Below, piece after piece: positions 1 through 5,790 of a stretch of 29,272 nucleotides of DNA. A program made the position numbers and the translations under genes. The DNA is taken from IMG/VR virus record IMGVR_UViG_3300044608_000166, positions 1 through 29,272 of that record. One strand, given 5' to 3'. The notes under the pieces are model-generated. The model did no database searches, had not been told where the DNA came from, and worked only from the letters and a program-made list of their open reading frames with translations. The stretch comes from a virus. Numbering within the stretch: position 1 is the first letter of the stretch; each line of letters opens with the position of its first letter.

Positions 1-2
1 GT

Positions 3-740
3 GCAACATTCTCTAAGGTCGAACTTACTACCAAGAAGATTCGTCTTGATTGGGAAGTAACAGCAGAATCATTGGAAGATGGTGTAGAAGGTGACGCTCT
101 AGAAGATCACTTGGTACGCTTGATGACCAACGCATTCGCAAATGATATCGAAGATCTCGCTATCAATGGTGATGGTGCAACAGGAGCATTCTTGTCAATC
201 ATGCCAGGCTTTATCAACAAGGTAAAGACAAACGGAGATGCACATGAGTCAGTAGTGACCGTAGCAGATAATGCTTGGACACCTGATGTAATGCAGGGCA
301 TCATCAATGCAATGCCACGTAAGTACCGTGCACTTAAGAACAATCTTAAGTTCTACGCAGGTACAGATGCATTCGGTGGAATCGTTAAGAACAACGGTAC
401 ACTTGCTGATGCAGTAGCAGAAGCATTTGCTGGACAGGTCCCAGGATCAACCCAGGCAAACCGCCAGTCATACCTTGATGGTATCGGACAGACATTCGGT
501 GGAGCACGTACAACACGTGTTCTCGGAATTGAAGTTCAGGAAGTTCCTTACTACCCAGCAGGCTATATCGATTTGACATTCCCTGCAAACCGTGTATGGG
601 GATTCCAGAGAGATATCACTGTAAACCGTGAGTACGTAGCGAAGAAGGATACAATTGAATACACTGTATTCGTTCGCTTCGGTATCAACTGGGAAGAAGA
701 GGATGCAATTGCATTCGCTGACGCTGCAGCAGATGAGTAA
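3..740 (+). CDS. Major capsid protein, HK97 fold (3' part; 5' end outside window)
   Basis: This frame is already open at the left edge, so the gene begins outside the window; about 245 codons are present. The product is the major capsid protein that forms the icosahedral shell. The visible start has the pattern common in HK97-type capsid proteins: a strand with KVELTTKKIR, then W-E-V-T-A-E-S-L-E-D, an acidic stretch and D-L-A-I-N-G-D. The C-terminal part is rich in beta strands (TVFVRFGINWEEED). A TTG at 72 could be read as a start but lies inside this conserved block. Arg codons are 10 CGT/CGC to 1 AGA, unlike the downstream tail-tip genes, which fits very high expression. A terminator follows directly. 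The family is recognised from memory of its pattern and from synteny with neck and tail genes. Confidence 0.9.
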   Translation, partial: ATFSKVELTTKKIRLDWEVTAESLEDGVEGDALEDHLVRLMTNAFANDIEDLAINGDGATGAFLSIMPGFINKVKTNGDAHESVVTVADNAWTPDVMQGIINAMPRKYRALKNNLKFYAGTDAFGGIVKNNGTLADAVAEAFAGQVPGSTQANRQSYLDGIGQTFGGARTTRVLGIEVQEVPYYPAGYIDLTFPANRVWGFQRDITVNREYVAKKDTIEYTVFVRFGINWEEEDAIAFADAAADE

Positions 741-760
741 TCTGTAACAGTACCTTTAAT

Positions 761-800
761 GGGGGGCGGGAGTTCACTCTCCTGTCCCCCTTAATACTTT
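761..800 (+). terminator. Intrinsic terminator after the capsid gene
   Basis: A 12-bp stem (761-772 with 779-790, two G-T wobbles, six-base loop 773-778) is very G+C-rich at its base. It is followed by a weak, A-interrupted T tract (TTAATACTTT). It lies 20 nt after the capsid stop codon and just before a new promoter, so it probably limits read-through from the highly expressed capsid gene. Confidence 0.75.
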
Positions 801-802
801 AA

Positions 803-811
803 TGATATAAT
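803..811 (+). promoter_or_regulatory. Extended -10 promoter (TGA-TATAAT) for the connector genes
   Basis: A perfect TATAAT at 806-811 has a TG one base upstream. No -35 box is visible at 16-18 bp. Counting from the -10, the start would be near 818, giving a 12-nt leader that begins with the Shine-Dalgarno AAGGAGG (818-824) of the next gene at 830. It sits right after the capsid terminator, where a restart promoter is expected. Confidence 0.6.
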
Positions 812-829
812 ACAAACAAGGAGGATACA

Positions 830-1276
830 ATGGAAAATAATGATTACAACAAGCCGTTTTCAGTAGAAAATGTAGAAGAGCCAGCACACGTTGAAGCCCC
901 AGTGGTAGAGACACCAGCAGAGCCAGTAGTAGAGCCAGTCGTAGAGCCAGTAGTTGATGCACCAGTTGAGGTAGCAGTCGAGCCAGCAGTTGTCGAAGCA
1001 CCACCAGCAGAAGAGCCAGTTCAGTCACTAGGATTTACAGAAACAGGTGCTATTGGATCAATGGCAGCAGATGGTCCAAAGAAAGATATTAAGCCAGCAA
1101 AGGATCTTGGAGACAAGGTCGCTATCTACTCAACAAGCAATGTTCGTTGGGAAGAAGCAAATGGAGCAGTTTACAAGGGTGTTAATATTGTAACAAAGGA
1201 TCAAGCAGACAAGTGGCTAACCCGTTCACATGTTCGCTTAGCAACAACCGAAGAAGTACAAAAGGCTGTAAGGTAA
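830..1276 (+). CDS. Small virion-associated protein with acidic Pro/Val/Glu linker (function unknown)
   Basis: This 148-residue protein lies directly after the capsid gene, with a strong AAGGAGG five bases before the ATG. Residues about 15-65 are a low-complexity acidic linker of repeated E-P-V-V units. Residues about 90-148 form a compact basic-acidic domain (VAIYSTSNVRW, then DKWLTRSHVRLAT near the end). I recall similar small proteins after capsid genes of actinobacteriophages, but no function is known to me. Position suggests a head decoration or head-assembly protein; the linker could tether the C-terminal domain to the capsid surface. That role is inference. Confidence 0.75.
   Translation: MENNDYNKPFSVENVEEPAHVEAPVVETPAEPVVEPVVEPVVDAPVEVAVEPAVVEAPPAEEPVQSLGFTETGAIGSMAADGPKKDIKPAKDLGDKVAIYSTSNVRWEEANGAVYKGVNIVTKDQADKWLTRSHVRLATTEEVQKAVR
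920..955 (+). repeat. Three tandem 12-bp units encoding E-P-V-V
   Basis: Three near-identical 12-bp units (920-931, 932-943, 944-955; pattern GAGCCAGTAGTA with single changes) encode the E-P-V-V repeats in the linker of the small virion protein. Such a repeat can expand or contract by slippage without breaking the frame. Confidence 0.8.
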
Positions 1277-1282
1277 TTTAGC

Positions 1283-2179
1283 ATGGAGATATTGAGAGTT
1301 TCGCCATATGCAGAAGTACCTGCTAATTTTTTAATTCCTGCGGGGATTGTAGATGCAGATATAACTGTTACCATAACGGATATGGCGGACCTTTCAATTT
1401 CAACATCAACCTTTACAGAGTCTTCTTCTGGAGAAGTTCTAGAAATTTCTTTGCCAGGGAAGTATGACTCTTCATACAGAGTTGAGATTGTTAAAGATCT
1501 TGGAACATCAGATGAGCAAATTTTACAGGATGAGACATACGAGATAGTTAGACCGTATATTGATCCATCAACAAAAGCAACAACAGCATCAGACATTGCA
1601 GCCTATGCGCTAAATGAGGAAATTGCCAGAGCAATTATTGACTCAATAATCCCAGAAGGATTTTATTATAAGAAAAAGGTTTTACATTTTACAGGAACAG
1701 GTGCCGACTATCTTCCAATCTGGGACGATGTTAAAAAAGTTTTAGCGGTATATGAAAACAATAAGTTAGTAGAAGATAGACAATACGAAGTATCATCAGA
1801 CAAGACGGCGATTATCGAAAAGTCTTCTGATAACATCAATCGTGCAGAGTCTTCTCCACTAGTTTTACCAGCAGCAGCATCGGATTCTTTGGACCCACAG
1901 TTTGTATATAGAGGGTTTGGCAAAACATGGGACTACCTAATAACTGTTGAGTATGGATATACAACAGTTCCATCAGACATTATCAGAGCAACAGAGATGC
2001 TGGTTCACGATTTAGAGTGTGGAAAGTTAGATTATTACAAGAGATTTATTTCTTCTTACAACACAGATCAATACAGAATTCAGTTTGATAAGGGTCTTTT
2101 CGAAGGAACAGGAAACATAATTGTAGACAAGATACTTTCTAAGTATGCTAAGTCTATTACAAAACTTGGGGTGTTGTAA
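1283..2179 (+). CDS. Head-tail adaptor-like protein (type 1 neck, first gene)
   Basis: The product has 298 residues. The first ~95 residues look like a beta-sandwich (alternating hydrophobic strands such as ADITVTITDM and YRVEIVKDL). The middle and C-terminal parts contain helices (IARAIIDSIIPEGFY; IRATEMLVHDLECGKLDYY) typical of head-tail adaptors that dock on the portal ring. It is the first of four genes between capsid and major tail protein, which is the adaptor position in type 1 siphovirus necks. The start follows the previous stop by 6 nt with only a weak ribosome site, so it is probably coupled. The stop overlaps the next ATG by one base. The adaptor role rests mainly on synteny. Confidence 0.6.
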   Translation: MEILRVSPYAEVPANFLIPAGIVDADITVTITDMADLSISTSTFTESSSGEVLEISLPGKYDSSYRVEIVKDLGTSDEQILQDETYEIVRPYIDPSTKATTASDIAAYALNEEIARAIIDSIIPEGFYYKKKVLHFTGTGADYLPIWDDVKKVLAVYENNKLVEDRQYEVSSDKTAIIEKSSDNINRAESSPLVLPAAASDSLDPQFVYRGFGKTWDYLITVEYGYTTVPSDIIRATEMLVHDLECGKLDYYKRFISSYNTDQYRIQFDKGLFEGTGNIIVDKILSKYAKSITKLGVL

Positions 2180-2628
2180 TGACAGTTTGCGAAACTCCAG
2201 ACTTCATGTTTCCAATGCAGGCCTCTCTTTATCACCCAATCATTGAGCAGGGTGACTTTGGAGCAATTAAAAAGCAATGGGTTTTAGATAGAACATTTGC
2301 CTGTAGTTTTTCATCAGGTGGATCAGCATTCAAAGAGGATGTAAAGCCAAATGTTAACATTACTCAGAACTCACTACTGGTCGGAAGAACAAAGTCAGAC
2401 ATAAGAATATCTTCAAGAGACAACAAAAATGCACTAACAAACATATTAATAACAGATATAAAAGACCAAGAAGGAAATCTAATATACATGGAAACCTCTG
2501 GCGTTAGATCTGGAAAGCCAACTCTTTTTGAAATAGCAACCTGCGAACCATTTGTAGGACCATTCGGAGTTGTAGAGTCATTTAAATTAGTTATTAGAAG
2601 ATCAGAAAATCAATCAGGTGACCTATGA
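2179..2628 (+). CDS. Head closure (stopper)-like connector protein
   Basis: A 149-residue protein starting in a TAATG overlap with the adaptor gene. It opens with MTVCETPDFMFPMQASLYHP and is mostly beta-strand-like afterwards, ending with a strand (VESFKLVIRRSE). Small beta-rich proteins at this position normally form the head closure ring below the adaptor, sealing the filled capsid and receiving the tail. I recall similar N-termini in actinobacteriophage connector proteins, but I have no search result. Assignment is by size, composition and gene order. Confidence 0.55.
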   Translation: MTVCETPDFMFPMQASLYHPIIEQGDFGAIKKQWVLDRTFACSFSSGGSAFKEDVKPNVNITQNSLLVGRTKSDIRISSRDNKNALTNILITDIKDQEGNLIYMETSGVRSGKPTLFEIATCEPFVGPFGVVESFKLVIRRSENQSGDL

Positions 2629-3299
2629 AACCAGTATACAATTCTAAGAAGTTTAAAAAAGAAATGAACAACATTATGAGGTATTCTTTTGGTTTCTTGG
2701 ACGGTGTTCAAAAAGGAAAAACCCCATTCCTAAAGTCTTTAGGAGTACAGACAGTAGAAATAATGAAGCAGTTCGTAGACTCAAATGCTAGAGTAAATCC
2801 AGAAATGCTACACCACATCTATGAATGGAATCGAACAGGCAGCCCTGCTGCAAGACTGTACGACATATCGTTTACAACCAGTAACATTGGGCTATCATTT
2901 AAATCATCTTTTCGTCAATCAGAATCAATTCAGGATGGGTCAAAGACACCTTTTTATGACAAAGCAAGAATTATTGAAAGTGGGGTTTCTGTGTTGATCA
3001 AGCCAAGGAACTCAGATGTTCTGGCTTTTGAAGAAGATGGAGAGATGGTGTTTACAAAACAACCAATTAAGGTTACTAATCCTGGAGGAGTTGAAGCACA
3101 GGGTGGATTTGAAAAAACTATGGATCTATTTTTTAATAAATATTTTTCACAATCATTTTTGAGAACTAGTGGAGTTGCACAATATCTTGAAAACCCAGTA
3201 GTTTACAAGAAGAACTTAAGAGCAGGCAAAGCAAGAGGAAGAAGCAAAGGCCTTTCTGTTGGATACACATGGGTTGCTAATGCTGGGGTTGGTGCATAA
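2625..3299 (+). CDS. Neck / tail completion protein (HK97 gp10-like position)
   Basis: The product has 224 residues and overlaps its upstream neighbour by 4 nt (ATGA). It has a basic N-terminus with a helix (KKFKKEMNNIMRYSFGFLDG), a helix with EIMKQFVDSNARVNPEMLHH, and a basic C-terminal tail (LRAGKARGRSKG). This resembles minor capsid or neck proteins of the HK97 gp10 type, where an N-terminal helix precedes a small alpha/beta core. It is the third of four genes in the connector block, the Ne1 slot. Most Arg codons are AGA/AGG, in contrast to the capsid gene. Exact role is inferred from synteny. Confidence 0.55.
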   Translation: MKPVYNSKKFKKEMNNIMRYSFGFLDGVQKGKTPFLKSLGVQTVEIMKQFVDSNARVNPEMLHHIYEWNRTGSPAARLYDISFTTSNIGLSFKSSFRQSESIQDGSKTPFYDKARIIESGVSVLIKPRNSDVLAFEEDGEMVFTKQPIKVTNPGGVEAQGGFEKTMDLFFNKYFSQSFLRTSGVAQYLENPVVYKKNLRAGKARGRSKGLSVGYTWVANAGVGA

Positions 3300-3907
3300 T
3301 GGCTGCAGCAATTCATCATCCTCCAACAATTATCAACGCTTACTTGGCAGACAAGATAGGTCCAAGTTTTGGTTCTTCTGGAGTAACTTATTTTTTCCCT
3401 ACACTCCCTACCCAGATAGATGATTTAACAAATACATTCCCTCAGAGCAACGGTGTCTTTGGTGTGTATGACAGAATGTTTAAGATGAGAAGAGAGGCTT
3501 TTCCATATATCAAGTGTGAGCAGTTGCTGTATTACTTTTATTCTGTAGGTGATGACGCACAAAAGAATATGATCATTACTCAGCAACAGATAAGTAATCT
3601 GCTTGATAATGGGGATGACTCAGCAAAAGACCTAAATGAATGGGCAGCAGCAAATGAGGGTGATTGGGATGAAAACTCTCTACCACTGTTCTTCCATAAC
3701 TTCAAGATCTACCAACTAGAAGAAACTAGAGACATAGTAGACTTTGGCACAGCCCGTACTTATGCAGGGAATAAGATAATCATAGACTACGATTGGCACC
3801 CAGTAAATGTATATCAAGGTGCCCCATGCACCCAAGCAGGTGCTACAGAGGGAAGTTTTGTTTGTACATCAATAGATGGCAAATTAGTCTGGGACAAAAA
3901 CACCTAA
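3299..3907 (+). CDS. Tail completion / tail terminator-like protein
   Basis: A 202-residue protein starting in a TAATG overlap. It is the last connector gene, directly before the major tail protein, where siphophages encode the tail completion or terminator protein that caps the tail tube and joins the head. The sequence is a mixed alpha/beta protein with N-terminal helix (INAYLADKIGPSF), strand-rich centre (IKCEQLLYYFYSVG) and C-terminal strands (NKIIIDYDWHPVNVYQ). I see no catalytic motif. The call depends on position and size. Confidence 0.5.
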   Translation: MAAAIHHPPTIINAYLADKIGPSFGSSGVTYFFPTLPTQIDDLTNTFPQSNGVFGVYDRMFKMRREAFPYIKCEQLLYYFYSVGDDAQKNMIITQQQISNLLDNGDDSAKDLNEWAAANEGDWDENSLPLFFHNFKIYQLEETRDIVDFGTARTYAGNKIIIDYDWHPVNVYQGAPCTQAGATEGSFVCTSIDGKLVWDKNT

Positions 3908-3916
3908 TAAAAAGCC

Positions 3917-3924
3917 TGTATAAT
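3917..3924 (+). promoter_or_regulatory. Promoter -10 (TGTATAAT) for the major tail gene
   Basis: A perfect TATAAT at 3919-3924, inside the palindrome TATAATTATA, lies 10 nt after the connector block's last stop codon. TG is adjacent rather than one base away, and there is no -35 box. The start would be near 3931, giving a leader of about 44 nt before the ATG at 3975. The 8-mer AAGCCTGT just upstream (3912-3919) recurs at 5403-5410 before another promoter. Confidence 0.5.
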
Positions 3925-3959
3925 TATAGCGAGGAAACAACCCCCTTTTAATAAAAATG

Positions 3960-3970
3960 AAAGAGGTGAG
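3960..3970 (+). promoter_or_regulatory. Ribosome binding site that sets the major tail protein start
   Basis: AAAGAGGTGAG lies four bases before the ATG at 3975. It is inside the reading frame that would begin at the upstream ATG 3957, so it marks 3975 as the real start. A weak 6-bp stem (CCTTTT at 3944-3949 with AAGAGG at 3961-3966) could partly hide it. Confidence 0.65.
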
Positions 3971-3974
3971 ATAT

Positions 3975-4640
3975 ATGGCATACAGCCGTGGTTCAAGTAG
4001 TAACATTATCGTGGGTGCAGCAGCACTTTTTACACATAATGCAGGTCCACTAGGATTGGTATCATCTGGCGCTAATGCAGGAAAGATTACTGATGCTCAA
4101 GCAGCAACAGACCTTCCAGATTTAGCAGCAAGTGCAACATCCTACAAGGATGCATTGACATCAGACAATGCGTTCACAAATATCGGTTACACATCAAATG
4201 GTTTGGAACTAGCGTTCGAACCAGATTTTGGTGAGGTAGCAGTAGATCAACTTCTCGACGTTGCTCGTTTGTTCAAGCAAGGTATGACAGTTAATTTAAA
4301 TACATCTTTTGCAGAGGCAACACTAGAAAATCTTCTAGTAGCAATTGCAGCAGATACAGACGATCTAGATGATTCAACCGCAGGTCTTGTAGACATGAGA
4401 ATGTCTGCAGGAGATATCGGTGACGTTCCACTAGAGCGTGGAATCGTAGCAGTAGGACCAGGTTCTGGTTCTGCACTAGATCCAAAGGAAAGAATCTATG
4501 TTGCATACCGTGCACTTTCAATCGAGAGCGTAACAGTATCAGCAAAGCGTGACGAGGCTTCAATGTTTGAAGTTTCATTCCGTCTTCTTCCAAACGATGA
4601 CGCATCATACGGTAAGATCGTAGATCGTTCACTCGTATAA
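3975..4640 (+). CDS. Major tail (tube) protein
   Basis: The 221-residue product is the subunit of the long non-contractile tail tube. It starts MAYSRGSSSN and has the composition of tube proteins: small residues, acidic, beta-rich. Characteristic blocks are NIGYTSNGLELAFEPDFGEV, a helix DQLLDVARLFKQG followed by a strand and the helix TLENLLVAIA, and a C-terminal strand set ending FEVSFRLLPNDDA. The start at 3975 is preferred over 3957 because a good ribosome site precedes it. The gene has its own promoter and is closed by a strong terminator, as expected for a very abundant protein. Arg codons are mostly CGT, as in the capsid gene. It lies between connector genes and tail chaperones, the standard position. 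Confidence 0.85.
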   Translation: MAYSRGSSSNIIVGAAALFTHNAGPLGLVSSGANAGKITDAQAATDLPDLAASATSYKDALTSDNAFTNIGYTSNGLELAFEPDFGEVAVDQLLDVARLFKQGMTVNLNTSFAEATLENLLVAIAADTDDLDDSTAGLVDMRMSAGDIGDVPLERGIVAVGPGSGSALDPKERIYVAYRALSIESVTVSAKRDEASMFEVSFRLLPNDDASYGKIVDRSLV

Positions 4641-4657
4641 TATAACTTAATAGGACT

Positions 4658-4686
4658 AGCCCAGACCCTTGAAAGTCTGGGCTTTT
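4658..4686 (+). terminator. Strong intrinsic terminator after the major tail gene
   Basis: A perfect 9-bp stem, AGCCCAGAC (4658-4666) with GTCTGGGCT (4675-4683), has an 8-base loop and runs into TTTT at 4683-4686. It lies 17 nt after the major tail stop codon and is the clearest terminator in the window. Confidence 0.88.
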
Positions 4687-4697
4687 CCATTTCCATT

Positions 4698-4706
4698 TGG
4701 TATACT
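4698..4706 (+). promoter_or_regulatory. Extended -10 promoter (TGG-TATACT) for a leaderless message
   Basis: TATACT at 4701-4706 has TG one base upstream. Exactly six bases separate it from the ATG at 4713, so the predicted start of transcription is the A of the start codon. No Shine-Dalgarno is present upstream. A second TATAAT (4709-4714) overlaps the ATG but would place the start inside the gene. Confidence 0.65.
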
Positions 4707-4712
4707 TGTATA

Positions 4713-5393
4713 ATGGCAACTAGCATATACCCAAAAAGAAAGTTTTATTTTGTAGACAGGACAGAGATTAATGCTGGGCCCCTTAAAATAAAGTACCTTA
4801 GAGATTTTCTAGAAACCTTTGAGCCAATCAAAGAAGCAAAAACAGACAATGAATCAATCTCTATTTTAGTTGACTGTGCTTTAATAGCAATGAAGCAGTA
4901 TGCCCCACATATTAAAACGGTAGAAGACCTTGAAGATAATTTAGACCTTCCAACAATTTATGAGGTTTTAGATATAGCAGCAGGAATTAAAATTAATCAA
5001 AAATCAGAAGAGCCAGTAAAATCTCAAGCAGTAGAAAGTGGCTCATCATGGGAGACCCTAGATTTAGCAAAACTGGAGTCAGAGGTTTTTGTTCTTGGAA
5101 TATGGAAAGATTATGAAGAACTAGAAGAGTCTTTATCTATGGCAGAACTAAGTGCAACACTTGAAATAAAAAGAGAACTAGAATATAATGATAAAAAGTT
5201 TTTTGCTGCAATGAAGGGTATTGATTTAGATAAGCAGTCAAAGAAGAGCAATGAATGGGAAGACATGAAAGCCAGGGTGTTTAGCAAAGGCAAGGCAACA
5301 GATGGAAGCGACATTATGGCTCTGCAGGGCAAGAATGCAGAAAGGGCTGGGTTTGGAATTGGAATGGGCCTCACTTACGAGGTTTACGAATAG
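4713..5393 (+). CDS. Tail assembly chaperone, long (GT-like) form
   Basis: This 226-residue protein has two parts. Residues about 15-95 match the separate short chaperone at 5449 (shared P-L-K-I, D-N-E, D-C, I-A, K-Q-Y, N-L-D-L-P-T; about 35 identities in 82 positions by eye). Residues about 110-226 are an extra domain with VFVLGIWKDYEELEESLSM, a Glu/Lys-rich helix and KKFFAAMKGIDLDKQ, resembling the T extension of siphophage GT chaperones. Such proteins coat the tape measure protein during tube assembly and are not in the virion. Here G and T parts are encoded in one continuous frame, so no frameshift is needed. There is no ribosome site; the ATG lies at the predicted transcription start, after the terminator. 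High confidence in the family, moderate in the G/GT reading. Confidence 0.8.
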   Translation: MATSIYPKRKFYFVDRTEINAGPLKIKYLRDFLETFEPIKEAKTDNESISILVDCALIAMKQYAPHIKTVEDLEDNLDLPTIYEVLDIAAGIKINQKSEEPVKSQAVESGSSWETLDLAKLESEVFVLGIWKDYEELEESLSMAELSATLEIKRELEYNDKKFFAAMKGIDLDKQSKKSNEWEDMKARVFSKGKATDGSDIMALQGKNAERAGFGIGMGLTYEVYE

Positions 5394-5414
5394 CCAAAAA
5401 ATAAGCCTGTGCTA

Positions 5415-5423
5415 TGGTATAAT
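5415..5423 (+). promoter_or_regulatory. Extended -10 promoter (TGG-TATAAT) for short chaperone and tape measure
   Basis: TGGTATAAT is a perfect extended -10 with no -35 box. The predicted start is near 5430, with a leader of about 19 nt. The leader opens with the 10-bp palindrome CCTTATAAGG (5432-5441), which overlaps the Shine-Dalgarno AAGGAGG (5438-5444); this could be an operator or chance. Confidence 0.65.
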
Positions 5424-5448
5424 TAACTAAACCTTATAAGGAGGATAA

Positions 5449-5772
5449 ATGTCTACAAAAGTTGAAGACAAAGAAGAACTACATCTTATCGATGGAACAA
5501 AGTTTGAAGTAAGACCACTAAAGATCTCATTGCTAAAGCCATTTATGCAGAAGTTTAATGAGTTACAGGAAGTGGCAGAAGATAACGAAAAATCAATGAA
5601 CGTTCTGCTAGATTGCGTACAGATTGCATTCAAGCAGTATCTACCACTAGTGGCAGACAACAGAGAGGCGATTGAGGAAAATCTAGATCTTCCTACAGTC
5701 TATAAGATTATTGATGCAGCGTCAGGTATGAAACTGGCAGATGCAACAGGTCTTTTAAACTCAATCAAATAA
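5449..5772 (+). CDS. Tail assembly chaperone, short (G-like) form
   Basis: The 107-residue product is a paralogue of the N-terminal half of the gene at 4713 (see there). It lacks the T-like extension and ends shortly after the block NLDLPTVYKIIDAASGMKL. It lies directly before the tape measure gene, the normal position of the G chaperone. It has its own promoter and an excellent ribosome site (AAGGAGG, four bases before the ATG), which fits the usual excess of G over GT. Near its 3' end, TTTAAAC at 5754-5760 is in the phase X-XXY-YYZ for a -1 frameshift, but the shifted frame stops after 12 codons at 5798. Confidence 0.8.
   Translation: MSTKVEDKEELHLIDGTKFEVRPLKISLLKPFMQKFNELQEVAEDNEKSMNVLLDCVQIAFKQYLPLVADNREAIEENLDLPTVYKIIDAASGMKLADATGLLNSIK
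5754..5760 (+). other. In-phase -1 slippery heptamer T-TTA-AAC at the end of the short chaperone
   Basis: The zero-frame codons are CTT-TTA-AAC (5752-5760), so the heptamer TTTAAAC is correctly phased for tandem slippage. After a -1 shift the frame reads 12 codons and stops at TGA 5796-5798, overlapping the tape measure start. In related siphophages the G-to-GT frameshift lies at this place. Whether it is used here is unknown; A+T-rich DNA makes chance occurrence possible. Confidence 0.5.
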
Positions 5773-5790
5773 AGAAGAAGGTGTTAATGA

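Noticed and set aside
3957-3974. Upstream in-frame ATG for the major tail gene
   Set aside because: The ribosome site AAAGAGGTGAG lies inside this extension and points to ATG 3975; MKEVRY is simply the translated ribosome site.
4709-4714. TATAAT overlapping the start codon of the long chaperone as the true -10
   Set aside because: It would start transcription about eight bases inside the gene. TATACT at 4701 with TG extension gives a start exactly at the ATG.
4291-4719. 142-codon minus-strand reading frame across the major tail gene
   Set aside because: It is the antisense of a well supported gene, with Leu-rich composition typical of antisense frames, no ribosome site, and no other minus-strand gene nearby.
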